Of a stretch of 64,000 nucleotides of DNA, positions 31,135-47,774 are shown one piece after another. How positions within the stretch are numbered: the first letter of the stretch is position 1; every line of letters begins with the position of its first letter. The position numbers were made by a program, and so were the translations under genes. The notes beneath the pieces are model-generated. The model worked only from the letters and a program-made list of their open reading frames with translations, did no database searches and was not told the origin of the DNA. The stretch is from Phycomyces nitens (lineage: Eukaryota; Mucoromycota; Mucoromycetes; Mucorales; Phycomycetaceae): assembly GCA_022702545.1 (NCBI GenBank), contig JAHRBC010000001.1, positions 744,001 to 808,000 on the forward strand, written 5' to 3'.

Positions 31135-33210
31135 CTAACCAGGGAGAATTCGCACCATATCTTTCATGAAAGGTCTGAACCTTTTTTTATATAATACATG
31201 TGGGTCGAATTCTTTGTAGTTTTGAATTGCTTTTTCTCCAGCAACATCGCAGATTGTGACATATTCGAATTCCCTGTCTGCAATATTTACCTTGACCTCA
31301 ATTCTGTCTAATCCAAACCGCATCTTCATATTCATTAGACGGTTAACCCCTCTTCTTTTGTCAATTGGAAATTCAGTGCCAAGAATAGCAACTAGATCAA
31401 CCTCTTGAGGAGTAGGGTGCTCAGGAATTGGCTCCTCACCATCATACGCATACAAAGCTATTGATCAATATTATTAGATTGTATTTAATAAAGATCCAAT
31501 GTTAATCTTACATATAATTGGAAGCTTATTGCTTGTCCAGTATATCTTTTTAGAAATACATGTATCCTCGTTGACTGGCTGGCCTTTATGGATATATACA
31601 TGGAATCTGTCTTTGTTGGATTGTGCTCTAGTATCGTTCTTTTTTTTATCTGGTGAACACAACTTGATTCCATATGTACGGCGCAGGATACGTTGGGTAA
31701 TTATACTCGGTTTGACACCATATAGAATTGCTCCTTCCATTACGGCCTCATTTCCATCTTTAATAACCTTGAATTGCCTCATTCTATTCTCAAAAACATC
31801 CTTGATCCGCTTTTGAAGGTATGGAGACTGACCGAACCCTCCAGTTATAAACATGGCATCAATATGTCTGCCCTTTAGCTGTTTGAATTGGCTCTCAATC
31901 ATACAAAGCACTTTGTCTACTACCGGGTCAAATACGTTTGTACGAATTTCATCCATTGTGAATAAATCTTCTTCACCGATATCGGCATGTCCAGCGATGT
32001 AATAACGATTGATCTCTCTTATATAGTCGAATGATTCGTCATCATCACTACCACAAAATACTTGCTATAGAATATTTCAAAATTAATATTTCATTCTCAT
32101 TAGTATTTTCAACTCTTTAATATACAATCTCGTGTCTATTTTACCTTGAACACATCAATAAAATAGTCCGTGCCTCTTTTAATATGATGTTTGTCATAAT
32201 CAGGGTACGCAGATGTCTTTTTGTCAAATAAGTCTTTGAATCGAGTGTTCAAGAATTCTGAACCGCAAGAACTGCCAGTTCCCATAGTGACTTCCTTTAA
32301 ACCATTTGCTCCCAATGAATCGTCCTTTTCAAATACGGCAAGGTCTACTGTCCCGCCACCAGCATCGCAAATCATGTAAAGGTTTCCGCTACAGAGTCCT
32401 AGTTCAGGAGATATATCCTCGGCATACAAGGCAGCTGCTACAGCTTCATCAACAATCAGCAGCTTATCTGGTGGATCGTCTCTTTTGATAATCTTGGATA
32501 ATATGGCAGCCTCTCTCATTATACTTTTTGATTCCTCAGACCACATGATCGGAACTGTCATACAGAATTTGTGCTTGGAGGGGTCATTATATTCAGGATA
32601 TTTAGCATTCAGGAATTCGTAGATTCCGTCATGCATTCCACGCAAATAATCAGCAATAACTAAAGAAATAAAATCAATAACCAGGTACATAAAATCTTTT
32701 CTCGATTACCCTGGACTGGAGACTTATTGTATGGTAGAGTAGGAAGATCTTCTTCTTTGGCAGTTCGATCCAGCCACAGCTTAAACTTTGCTACGTAGTA
32801 TCCAGACTCAGGGTTATCCCTGTATAACCAATCAGCATAGGTTCCATAATAAAATGGTTCTATGCTTCTTGTTGAAAAAAACAAATAGAAATCATTTTTA
32901 TAAAACATTGTAGTTGAGTCAGCCTTTGACATCCAAGTCTTTGTTTTAGATTTTCTGGATGGTTATAGTAATTGGTTTGAATAAGTAGAAGGGTGAAGGG
33001 TAAGTCTTGGTATCAATTCAAATGGTATTCTGACCCAAGACGTACAAACGGAAGTCAAGTACTGGATTCTTTGGGCACCATATTTTATATCCAGAATAAG
33101 TAGTTCCAAAGTCTAATACGTTTCTGATTAGCACTAGAATATTTTAGAATAAGAAATACAATACCTATACTAATGATAATATCGTACTCCTCCCAGCTGT
33201 CTCTTGTCAT
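31135..33210 (-). CDS. Hsp70-like actin-fold ATPase (HSPA12-type)
   Basis: Six exons: 33210-33165, 33112-33046, 32954-32710, 32659-32145, 32064-31512 and 31457-31135, giving 582 residues. The actin-like ATPase core is clear: phosphate-1 loop SIDFGTTYSGY (about 15-25), phosphate-2 MICDAGGGTVDLAVFE (about 213-228), and adenosine motif FITGGFGQSPYLQKRI (about 363-378). The C-terminal part (from about 430) is not the canonical Hsp70 substrate domain. Such divergent Hsp70-like proteins are greatly expanded in Mucoromycota, and their clients are mostly unknown. The junction between exons 2 and 3 is the weakest; I chose the donor gtacgt at 33045 because it keeps the frame. Confidence 0.82.
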
Positions 33211-34191
33211 TTAGGATGTGGGTTTGTAGGTAAAATGAAAGAGAAAGAGAAAGAGAGTAAAAATTTAGATGGGCTTGGAATGGATCCTTTGAAATAGCTT
33301 TTGATGTTGTACTAAACGTTATATTCGTCTTCTTTGAGTCATAGAAACATAGCCAAATGTATCCACATGATAAACTACTCTCAACATTATATTGCTTAGA
33401 ATGGCTTGGTAATCTCTTTATAGACCCATGCTGATATCTATCACAGTTTCAATTTTGTGTGAACGTGTAACATACAGGGACATGAATACCTTGGATGCTG
33501 TTATGAGCAGGCATATCGTGTAACAGCCAGTTGCTGGTCCGTTGGTTCGAATCCTGTGTGGCGTTTTTTTTGGTAATATAATCCTCTAAAAGAAGCACTG
33601 TATTTCCTGTTGGTGTTCCCTCTTATTCCAATACCATTTGTTTGACTCTTGGAGCAGTGTTTTAATGGTAGGACTCTGCCATGGTCAATTTTCAACTATT
33701 ATCCTATCCCACAAAATCCACCATCACCATGACTCTAATGTAGACCACTCGATCTGTGGATTACATATTATTCTATATACACACTACTACGTATATGTCT
33801 TTAAAATAATAATAAATATAGGAATATAAAATGATGACCGAGGAATCAAGTGAATGGAATTGAGAACAGGCAGCGAGTTGTTGTGCCATAAAATATCATC
33901 TAGACTACTAAACATAAAGTTGGGGAAGATGTAAAAGTTGATGGGTTTATCATTTGGTGACACTTTTGAATAATATCTATAAACATAACCTCATCCATTT
34001 TCTCGTTTAAGGATTATATATTCTGGCAAATACCCAAGAATTGTCAATAGATATCAATCTTTACAACATTATATTTCTGCCCATAGCCATATAACCATCC
34101 ACACCACTCAAACACATTTCTACAGTATAGAAAAGTTTTTATACAGGTTTTCTTGTTATACTCTTACGGTTGATTAGTTTATTTTATGAAA
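33211..34191. other. Intergenic, no gene recognised
   Basis: It holds the presumed promoter of the Hsp70-like gene. A tRNA T-arm-like ggttcgaatcc at about 33540-33550 followed by a T-run does not extend into a full cloverleaf. Confidence 0.5.
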
Positions 34192-34799
34192 TCAAGCATT
34201 TCTGGTAGATAATACTATTGAAACCTTGCTATATGGTATATTCCTGGATATCAATAAAAGAATGTAATTCATACTCAAGTAGTCTTGACAATATCTACCT
34301 TTTGGCAAGAATATCTTTGACAAGACATTGGTCCCAATAGGTTTCGGCATGTCTATTTTGTCGAGTGGATGCCTTTCTACATTCATTATATTCGACCAGC
34401 ATTTCTTAATTGGATTATGGAACGGTGAATATGGTGACATGAATAAAATATAGTCTTGTTTGTTGATCGTATCCACAACAAATCGATAATGATGGACCCT
34501 GCAATTCAGGACAATAAACATGTCTTTTTTGTCATGTCTGTCCAGAACATCTTTAACCATATTATCCATTTCCTCTATTGTTGTCGATCGAGGATTATGA
34601 TTTGTGTCGAGATCAATAAGTATTTATGACTGCCATTTTAAATGACTGTATTATCATACTCCTCTTGATCAGCACTATCATCAAAGACTAGAAGCGATTC
34701 TTCTTTAGGGTTATAATTAACAAGTCCATTTTTTTTTGGGAATCAAATAAAAAGTCTCAATTCGACTAACAAAATCTCAAAGTTGTCTTAGACTAAGTA
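34192..34799 (-). pseudogene. Tc1/mariner transposase catalytic-domain remnant with one terminal repeat
   Basis: The minus-strand frame 34569-34192 carries the end of the DDE domain: RVHHYRFVVDTINKQDYILF then SPYSPFHNPIKKCWSNIM. Active members read LDNCRxHH and NPIEECWS. Here the Asp before the Asn is missing and the first Glu of EE is Lys, so two catalytic acids are lost. A preceding coding-like block lies at about 34725-34640, separated by stops. A terminal repeat similar to the 30180 foldback ends at 34799 (ctaagta). The element is dead and its left end is not visible. Confidence 0.75.
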
Positions 34800-34908
34800 A
34801 AAACAGAAACGGTATTATTATTGTTAATATTATATGTATATATATATGTGTGTATATTTTTTTTTGTAGAGAAATGACAATGGTTTCTTTTTCTTTTTCT
34901 GATTCTCT

Positions 34909-36640
34909 TTAACCCATCATCATGTTCTCGGCACCACTTCCACTAGACTCCATCTGCTCCTTGACAAACATTTCAAAGTACTAATAGACAAACAGATCCA
35001 GACATTTTAGATTAGAATCATTCTGAAAAATCACACATATTTCCAACAGACTTTTTCATCCATAATCTTCTTCTCCTTCTTTTTCTTTTTTCTTACCTGG
35101 AAGATAATGGTGACACACAAGAGAATACCGGTACCAGATCCAACAGCTCCCAACATATCAGCCAAGACAGACACAGCACCAAGACAGGCACCACCGAAAG
35201 AGGCAGCAACGGGAATGACACGCTTGAGTTCCTTGTACATGGAAGTATCGCGGTAACCAGCGATAACAAGCTGCTGGTCCTTGAGCTGACGGGCAACATC
35301 ACGGGGAGAAGATCCAGAAACCTCGATCCAGGTCTTGGACAACAAGGCACAGGCAGTAAGCATGATTCCAATGTAGATAACGGTGTGGATGGGGCTCAGG
35401 ATAGCATCAGTAACGCTACGAGGGGCCGAGAGGTAGTAGGAGATACCTCCGGTGGCATAGAGCTGAGAAGATCCCTCAAAGGGCTCCCAGACACCAAGAA
35501 GACGGACAAGAATGTTGGTCTCGAAACGCTTGTAGAGCATCTGAGAGATCATGAATACATTGGAGGCCATGGTGGACTGGAGCATGATGGGCATGTTGGA
35601 AGTGTAAAAGAGCTTGATAGGGTAAGATCCACGCTGGCCACGGGCACGGTTAGACTTGACTGGGAGTTCGACACGGAAGCCTTGGAGGTAGATGACGAGA
35701 CCAAAGATAAAGACAGTAGAGAGCAAGCTCATGACATTGGGAAGGTTTGTGCGGTAGAATGCTTCCTTTAGGGCACGGCTCTTGTCCTTGCGGCTAGAGA
35801 GAAGATAGACAAGAGACACGATGGCACCCTCGAATTCATCGCCACGACCAGTGTTGATGGTGGTGGGAGAAAGAGCCTTCCAGACAATAGTCTCGCATAC
35901 ATTGGTGGCAATAAAGAGGTTGATACCTGAACCAAGACCATAGCCCTTTTGGAGCAACTCGTCCAAAAGCATGGTGATCAAAGAAGCGACGACCAATTGA
36001 ATGACAAGCAAGACACATACACCAGCACCAATATCCTTGGGGCTACCGTAGAGACCAGTCAAGACAGAAACAGAGGCCTGTCCGAAAGCAATCAACATGG
36101 CAAACACTAGATAATTGATAATTAAGACAAATTCCATATGCTATATATGCTTACATTTCTGAGCACCACTAAAGAGAGCTCTGTCCTCCTTCAAACTGTA
36201 GTCGACCTCGATGATGTTGGCACCCGAGAGGAGTTGCATAATCATGCCAGATGTGACAATGGGTGTGATTCCGAGTTCCATCAGAGTACCACGGTTAGAT
36301 GCCAGGATGACTCTCATCCAGAAAAGAGGATCGGATGAATCAGATGACATGATGCCGTACAGGGGTACCTGTGACATTACCAAGAATACAAACAATGTCA
36401 CGGCAGTCCACATCACTTTTTGGTTGAATGGAACCTAGAGTATTTGGATCAGCACCTCTTTGGCTTTATTCTAGACGCGTTTCTTTATCCAACCCTGACT
36501 AACCTTGCGATCAGGAGTGGCAATCTCGGGAAGTACGGCCATAAAGGGCCTTACGAGGTGTAGAATCCGGACTAAATGAAATGTTATTAACGTGTTTTTG
36601 GGATTATACACATGTATGCCTTGTTTAACTTACAACCCAT
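34909..36640 (-). CDS. SEC61A: Sec61 alpha, ER protein-conducting channel
   Basis: Five exons: 36640-36634 (only 7 bp, ATGGGTT), 36571-36504, 36434-36155, 36106-35097 and 34980-34909. They give 478 residues, the usual length. The start MGF is followed by [20 protein letters not shown]. Further hallmarks are [20 protein letters not shown], the plug/TM2 region with [52 protein letters not shown] and [17 protein letters not shown], and the C-terminal tail [13 protein letters not shown]. It forms the multi-span translocon pore of the ER membrane with Sec61 beta and gamma. All phases agree. Strong codon bias and higher GC in the coding part fit a highly expressed gene. Confidence 0.97.
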
Positions 36641-37537
36641 TTTCTAAGGTAGCTGTATATATTTTCCAAAGAAAAAGATAGAGCAACAGTAAAACTCTAG
36701 AAAAATTATCAAAAAAAGGTTTAAAGAGGACGGGAAATCTACAAGATGTGACAATGGATAGACCAATCAACACAAAATAAAGATTTCCTGCCAATCAAAA
36801 GGACCCACCTTGATCTGGATTCCAAAGTGATCGTAATACAAGAAAAAGAAAGATTTGGATATCGTGTATTTTTTATTTTTTTTGAGTTGTGCATTGGACA
36901 TGTCAAATATGCGCGCTGTCTCGCAAGTAGACAACACGAAAAAGGAGACAAGACAATGGTCCAGTCCAGACAGGCTCAAAAGGCATCCTACTGCCTCCCT
37001 TTACACATGCTCTTTAGGTCTCCTATAGCAGCCCTCCTCCTCCCCCCATGCTCTTTCTTATTTGCAAATTCTTTACAAGGCACCCTTTCTCCTATAAATT
37101 ATAAGGACTCTTTATTGCTCTAAATATATAAATGTATATTTGCATCTATATTGCTCCAACTTCCGGTGTTTTCTTATCCCTTTCATATATAATTTAGACA
37201 AAGAATATTGCTCTCCCAAGCAAGTCTACACATGTATTATAACATATATATATATATAATATATATAATATTATTTTTTTTAAGTTTTTTTTTGTTTAGT
37301 CAAAATATTTGGTTGTACTCGACAACACTATGTAATTTAGAGATAGAAAATCTACTGACATGTTCTTTATATGATAATAATAGAAAGAAAAGCGTCCATC
37401 ATGTTCTGGTCTTTTTTGTGTACAGATGAGAGGAAAGAGGGCTGGAGGGGTTTTTTGTAACAGATGTAATGAGTATAAAAAGAAAAATGATGAATCTTGG
37501 AAATCTTGATGTAGTAATGTTTGGATATTGGTTGACC

Positions 37538-38895
37538 TTAGACGAGTGCCAAGAGGCCAAAGAGGGCTGCGATAAACAGAGGGCCGTTCAAGAGTGAACG
37601 CACAGAGGCTCCGGCATTGGTAGTGGTCGTACCAGACGCACCAGGAACGACTCCCGATCCTGTGGCAGTGCTTGCATTCTGGTTTACGCTCTGGTCAAAT
37701 GTAGGAAAAGTAATCGTGCTTTCAACGTAGGGGTGTGTGATATTCATGCAGGTGGCAGCATCGACGACGTGTTTGTAGGCCTTTTTGATCTCTGGATAAT
37801 GCTTCACAAAGAAGTCCATTGTCATGTTGTTGATTTCATGGGTCAAGACAATGTTTCCACTGGTAGCAAAGGTGCCGTTTGTGCCCATCTGGATATACGA
37901 CTCGTACTTTTGGTTGACCGTATCGACAGTTACTCCCGGAATAGAGCCGGCTGCCCAATCATTGGTGTCCAAATTCCAGAGCATGGCAGTCATGTTGAGC
38001 TGAGTGGCGATCCAGCGAACGCGGTCGTCCAAATCACCAAGAGCCTATTGAAATGCGAGTCAATAGATAATTCGATCCAAGATATATTTTATGCACAACT
38101 TACGGGGCGCCAATACAAAGGAGTTACGCCAGTGACAAACTTGATTGCCTTGGAAGTATAGTATAATTCGGCCAGAACTTCTTGGTTAGTCAGGGTGGTC
38201 ATCATCTTGTGGGACCAGGTATGGCTGGCCAGATGGTGACCGTCCTTTAGGCCACGAAGCGCACCATAAGGCCAGTTCATGACGTTTGATCCGACATAAA
38301 ACATTGAGGCTCTCTGCTTGTTCTCTTCTAGATAGTCGTAAAATGCGTTGTGGGAGCAGTTTGGACCATCATCGAATGTCTATTAGGGCACAAGGGTGAG
38401 CAATTAAAAAGGGGAATCCATTTGGTTACTTACGAGACCCCAGGTTTCTGGCTCGGGGCAATTGCGAATGTCAGGGTTGATGCCTTCAGTCTTTGGAGTA
38501 ACACACTGGGTAGCAGACCACCAGCAGTAAGGGTCGTTGGCAGTGTCGTATCCAACCAGGTCAAGTCCACCAGTAGGGCCAATAGTTCTAATAGGCACAT
38601 TGGGCACTTTGGTCCAGTCAATAGAGTTGTAGAGGTTCTGGAACTCTTGGGTGGTATTCATGCCGTTGGAGGTTGCTATGCCCCAAATTGTAGGCCATTC
38701 GTCTTGCTTGACGACAAACTTGGATTGGTAGTATTGGCATTGGGTAGCTGTGTCAAGGGAGGTTGTCTGGGGGATATCGGGCATTTCAACCGTGGTGGGA
38801 TCAACACTGCTGGTATAGTTGGTAACTGCCGCGGCATTTGCACCAAGAACCGCAGAGAGGGCGAGCAAGAGAGCGGTAGAATATTGCTTGATCAT
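37538..38895 (-). CDS. Chitin deacetylase, CE4 family, probably GPI-anchored
   Basis: Three exons, 38895-38434, 38379-38104 and 38044-37538, in phase 0, give 414 residues. A signal peptide (MIKQYSTALLLALSAVLGANA) comes first, then an N-terminal extension of about 130 residues. The NodB/CE4 domain carries TFDDGPN (155-161, metal-binding Asp), SHTWSH (about 204-209, metal-binding His pair), YWRP, DTNDW and VLTHE. A Ser/Thr/Gly-rich stretch and a hydrophobic C-terminus (FIAALFGLLALV) suggest a GPI anchor. It deacetylates nascent chitin to chitosan, the major wall polymer of Mucorales. Several NxT/S sites suggest N-glycosylation. Confidence 0.95.
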
Positions 38896-40381
38896 CGTCA
38901 GTAGAAAAAGAGAGAATTAATTGCCAAGAGACAGAAACGGAACTCGATGGGCCTGGTGCTTATATATATATATTTTTAGGGCGAATCAAAGCAAATAGAA
39001 AAGGAGGAAAGCATTATTATTTACTATATAATTACTGAAGCTAAAAGATGGGCTCTATTGGTAAAATGTGGGCCGAATAGCCAGACAGCCTATATAGAGA
39101 GAGAGAGGAGGGAGGTTTTCTGGGGGATAGAGATGAGTTTAAAAACGTGCTCGTTGGAACTTCCTTTTTTAGGTTTCAAATAAAGAATACATAAATAAAG
39201 ATATATAGAGATGTATATAAAAATATATATAAAAATATTTGTGGGCTGCAATTGTCTAGACTTGTAATTAGATTTATATTATACATTTGCTTGAATTCAT
39301 TGTTATGAATGTTGATGTTCATCTTGTAAATGTTATTGTCAAGTAACCCTTGTTAAATAAATAGCCATTAAAAATAGTCTGGTCATTACAAAGTAAACCT
39401 ACAGCCCCTCTTTATTATCTTAATATCTTTCTAGAGTGTCTCTCTCTATCTCTCTTTACCCCTCTATTTGCACCCGGGTCTGGTACGACACTTGCAACCT
39501 CAAAGACTGTATGGCAAAAACAAAGTAAGCCCCTCTAGATCAAAATAACCAAAAATATAAAAAAGAAGCTTTCTTTTCCATCTTTTGAGTATTCTCCGCC
39601 AAAAATAAATAAATAAGTAACTAAATAGCCTACTGAGGGATCGACAATTTCATTGAAAATTAGAGATTTCAAAAAGGGATGTGGGTCTTTCAATTGTACT
39701 GCCAATGTTGTAGTTATTTTGTGCTTTCCATGCATAATTCCTGCTGCATGGAACCCTTGTAAGGCTATTTAGGTTGTAGCTGAGGTGCATATATCAATAC
39801 AATCATACACAAACAAGGATCATTCAAAAACAACGCGTTATTGGATTAGCCTGTAACATATTTTAGTCTTGACTTTTATTATTTTTTATTGTCAGACAAA
39901 AATTAATATGTCTTGGCTGCTCTTTAGCTTATATAGTTTTGTAGTCTAAAAACAATGATTTATTTATAAGTTACAAAAGATATATATTAAGATATATTTA
40001 TATATAGCCAACACAAAATACCAATTATAGATCACGTCATTGGATAAGCTACAAGAATTCTCGAGTCCAAATGACCTCATTGACCTATCATTTCAATCTC
40101 AGAGTTTCTATGCCAACGACTATTGGCTTAGTCTCAAGCTATTAGCATTGCAATCATGTTTAGCAATACGCGCCCAAATTTTAATAACATATGAATTAAT
40201 ATTGTTTTATATATATATACATGTATATATTTAGATCTAGGCCCCAGGAACCAGCACCAGTTGCTTGTTTTAATGTAACATTTGCTTTATTACACGTATA
40301 ATTTAGAGTGAAAATGAAGTGTGAATGGAAGATGGAAAATTACATGCAATTCTTATAATATGTGTATATATACATATAGGC
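38896..40381. other. Intergenic, no gene recognised
   Basis: Between the start of chitin deacetylase and the end of the kinase gene. AT-rich with tatata runs and CT-rich tracts near 39090 and 39430. Small open frames have no supported start or motif. Confidence 0.5.
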
Positions 40382-44600
<4,219 letters not shown>

Positions 44601-45571
44601 GCTTACAATCAATCTCGTTTAAAGAATGAAAGAAAAAGGCACAATAGGTAAGAGTGATGATGCTTATCCGTACTGTTTTCCTTGAAAGAATCTTTCAGTC
44701 TTTATTTTTTTTTAATATATATTTTTTTTCCCTTCTTCTAGTGATACGTGTATTGGAAAGGCTTTGAAAAACTGCTTCTTTTGGGGATCGTCTTTGGGAA
44801 TTTGGTTTTTGTTGTTTTGGGTTTTTGGGACTTGCAAATCCAAGTCTCCGATGTCTGCTTTGACCTACCTTTTTTATATAAAGATATAAACAAACAAGAG
44901 ATGCTTTGAGGCTTGTAAATAGCTTTCTAAGCATTTTCACTATTGCACCATGTCACCAAACCAATACCATGGCTATAGATCTTGTATCATTGTCTTGTAG
45001 CCTGGTGTTTTTGGGTTCATTATCGAGATCCAGAAAAGAATGTGAATTATAGAGGGGTTTTTTTTTAAAGAAAGCAAAGTGGCCAAGGTAATTTGCACAC
45101 TGTGGGATCTGTGGGTAATTGACAGCTTAAAGACTTTGATTTTAGGCAAGACACAAACCAATGCCAATATCCCTTGCCGATTCATTAGTCTTTAGAGTTT
45201 AGAGGAGAGATGTATGAATTGCCAACTACCCTGTGATTAAATGTTATTAAGGCCCTAAATATTACATTATCGAATATTTATGTCTTTATGGCTCTGAAAA
45301 GCATATTACATTAGTTTGTCTCATGGCATCCAATTAGCACATACAGTCATCACCCTCTCCTATCCTTTTTATTAATATAATATTGGATGATCACTTGGCA
45401 CTGTTGTGTATCTTGCTATGCATTAATTATCAATACACTTTCCTCTGCCCATTAATCTCTGCCCTTTTTTTAACCACCCAAAATAATAATAATAATAATA
45501 ATAATAATATCAAGATCTTCATTGATTTGATTACATGTTATTTAGTAAAATTAGTTAGTTGACAGACTACT
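44601..45571. other. Intergenic between kinase start and NDUFS4 end
   Basis: AT-rich. A run of AAT triplets occurs at about 45484-45510. No gene recognised. Confidence 0.5.
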
Positions 45572-46382
45572 TTACTTGGTCTTGATCAGTCTCAACTTTC
45601 CAGCAGAGTACTTGTAGTTGTCAGCATAAGACTTCTTTACAAACTTGGCAACCTTTGGCTCCAATACCTCGTATCTCCATCCTTGTCTCAACATAATTAA
45701 TAATGACCCTTTTATATAACTACTGGCTCTCGATCCACTCACCCTCCTTTTCGGCAAACTTGACAGCAGCTTCCTTTGTAGGGAACTTCATGGCCAATGA
45801 CTGCATGTAATCGGAACTAATGAAAGCAAGTGGTGTTAGGAACCCCAAATAATAATCCCCAGATGATTGATTACCTAGAGGCCCAACCCATCAAAGGGTT
45901 CTCCCAACGGTTGCCATCCTCCAGGATATCAAATTCAATTCTCCAGGTTCTGCTGCCATTCTTGCCCGACTGAGTAGCAGTCTTTGCGGGTTTAAAGATG
46001 CGCACAACACGTTCGGTAACCAACTCCTCTATACACATATACACACATACACATAGATATAAATATACACATTTGTATATATTTATTTAATATCAATCTT
46101 TTTAATTTTAATTTTTTTTAAAAAGAAGAAATTCATTTAAAAATACCACGCTTGTTGTTTCTTATATTTTATATGAAATAATACTAATAATAATAAAAGG
46201 TGATGAAATTCTTAATTACCGGGAGCACCACTTAGGATATCAACATTGGCAATAGGATTCTGGACTGTCTGGACGATTTCCTTGTTTTGGGAAATCATGC
46301 GACGACCGACAGTGTTCCATGCAGCGGGTGCGACGAGAGAACGCAAGAGTGAGGGGGTGTTTTTGGTGATCAATGCAGACAT
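45572..46382 (-). CDS. NDUFS4: NADH:ubiquinone oxidoreductase 18-21 kDa subunit (complex I)
   Basis: Four exons, 46382-46220, 46028-45875, 45816-45743 and 45681-45572, give 166 residues. The N-terminus ([20 protein letters not shown]) is basic and amphipathic, as in mitochondrial presequences. The conserved family body follows: [44 protein letters not shown], then [20 protein letters not shown] and the C-terminal [10 protein letters not shown]. It is an accessory subunit of the peripheral arm of respiratory complex I in the mitochondrial matrix, needed for assembly of the NADH-binding module. Confidence 0.95.
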
Positions 46383-46827
46383 GTTGGGTAGAGAGTTCTG
46401 TTTTTTCGTTGCAGAGCTGGAAAGGAAAAAGGGGAGGGGGTCATTTGTGACGTGCGTGTTTTTCATATTCATGGCCCGACATTTGAAATATAGTCAATTT
46501 TTATTCATGTAATATAAAAAACAAAAATAATATTATGTATATAAAATCAATTGAGCATTGAAATAAATAAATAAAAAGAGAGATTGGGTTCTTGTTATAA
46601 AGGTTGATGTGGATCATGCAAGGAAAATGAATACATACATGTATATATATGTTTCAATTCTAAAATGTGTTTATATTTAAAAAAAAAAGAGATATGCATA
46701 TTTTCTATTCTTTATAATATGTATATACATATTCAAATTGATTTCTTGTAGTAATAATAGTAAAAAAAGAAAGAAAGAGAGGGAAATTTAGCCTGTTTGC
46801 AAACATATCTTTATCAATGGGAATATA

Positions 46828-47703
46828 TCAGTATGGTAATAGTGAGCCATAGGAAGTGAGTTGCGCAGTACTGAAAGGAGTTCGATAACCATCTTGCGCA
46901 GATGGAGGCGCAAACCACTGATCCCATAATAACTTTTCGACAGATGTTTCTATATTCGTCGAGAGATACTGGTTTTGGATTATAGGAGCAGAAATAGCAA
47001 CAGAAGTGGGAGGAGGAGCAAGAGCAAGAGGCTGGGAATAGAGCTGCGGATAGGACTGGACTGCTTGCTGGAGTGCCTGGGGCTGCAAAGACCAGCCAAT
47101 GTCTCCACTCCACAACATGGCCTCAAATGCTGGATCGAATTGGGTAGGAAATGGGTCATAATTGGAGGTGGGCACAATAGGATCTGGGCTAGGACTAGGC
47201 AAACAAGAAGAAGATGAAGAAGTAGATGATGAGGATGAGGAAGCTGTGTTTGCGATTGTGGTTGTGTTTGTGGTTGTGGTTGTGGTTATGTTTGTGGCTA
47301 TGGCTAAAGATGAGGCTGACTGGGGTTGCTTGACTACGCGCCTCTTGACATAGTAGCGTGTTCCTGGCATTCTTAGATGGACTTGGGCCACTCCAAAGTA
47401 GACTCTGGCTGGAGAAGGCAGATTGGAGTCTCGGATTGTTATATAATGGCTTGCCTGGCGTAATCTGCGCTGACGGTATGCTAACTCGATAATCGCATGG
47501 TTTGAATGGTCAAACTCCATAAAGTAGGTGTTCTCGAGCATGAATCCCCAGACGACCTTGGAGTTTTTTGTTTCGGTTGGCATTTTATGATATTTAAGAA
47601 CGACAAAGCAAAGGGCCTTTATAAATTCGTTTTCGTTGGCCTTATTTAAAGCTTTCAGAGGCCATGTAATTATGGTGCCATATGCACCACAGCGTGTTTG
47701 CAT
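46828..47703 (-). CDS. WWE-domain-like protein with poly-Thr/Ser linker
   Basis: An intronless frame of 291 residues from the ATG at 47703; an alternative ATG at 47583 (MPTETKNSK) would remove 40 residues and sits just before the domain. Residues about 48-125 (VVWGFMLENTYFMEFDHSNH, AIIELAYRQRRL, then PSPARVYFGVAQVHLRMPGT and RYYVKR) have the Trp and aromatic spacing of a WWE domain. That fold binds poly-ADP-ribose or accompanies ubiquitin ligases; the assignment here is by pattern only. Runs of Thr and Ser follow, then a Pro/Gln-rich tail. An AAT repeat (47734-47775) lies immediately upstream. Confidence 0.65.
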   Translation of the reverse strand: MQTRCGAYGTIITWPLKALNKANENEFIKALCFVVLKYHKMPTETKNSKVVWGFMLENTYFMEFDHSNHAIIELAYRQRRLRQASHYITIRDSNLPSPARVYFGVAQVHLRMPGTRYYVKRRVVKQPQSASSLAIATNITTTTTTNTTTIANTASSSSSSTSSSSSCLPSPSPDPIVPTSNYDPFPTQFDPAFEAMLWSGDIGWSLQPQALQQAVQSYPQLYSQPLALAPPPTSVAISAPIIQNQYLSTNIETSVEKLLWDQWFAPPSAQDGYRTPFSTAQLTSYGSLLPY

Positions 47704-47734
47704 TCAAATTGGTTGAGGCCCAAGTCATTTCCAA

Positions 47735-47774
<40 letters not shown>

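Noticed and set aside
33490..33575. Possible tRNA gene
   Set aside because: There is a T-arm-like ggttcgaatcc followed by a T-run, but the T-stem has a mismatch, the acceptor pairing is mostly wobble and no anticodon arm of 5 bp with a 7-base loop forms.
33650..33700. tRNA A-box-like ttttaatggtaggactctgcc
   Set aside because: No matching B box or acceptor stem at the right distance.
35385..35771. 128-codon plus-strand frame
   Set aside because: Antisense shadow of Sec61 alpha.
38350..38904. 184-codon plus-strand frame
   Set aside because: Antisense shadow of the chitin deacetylase exon.
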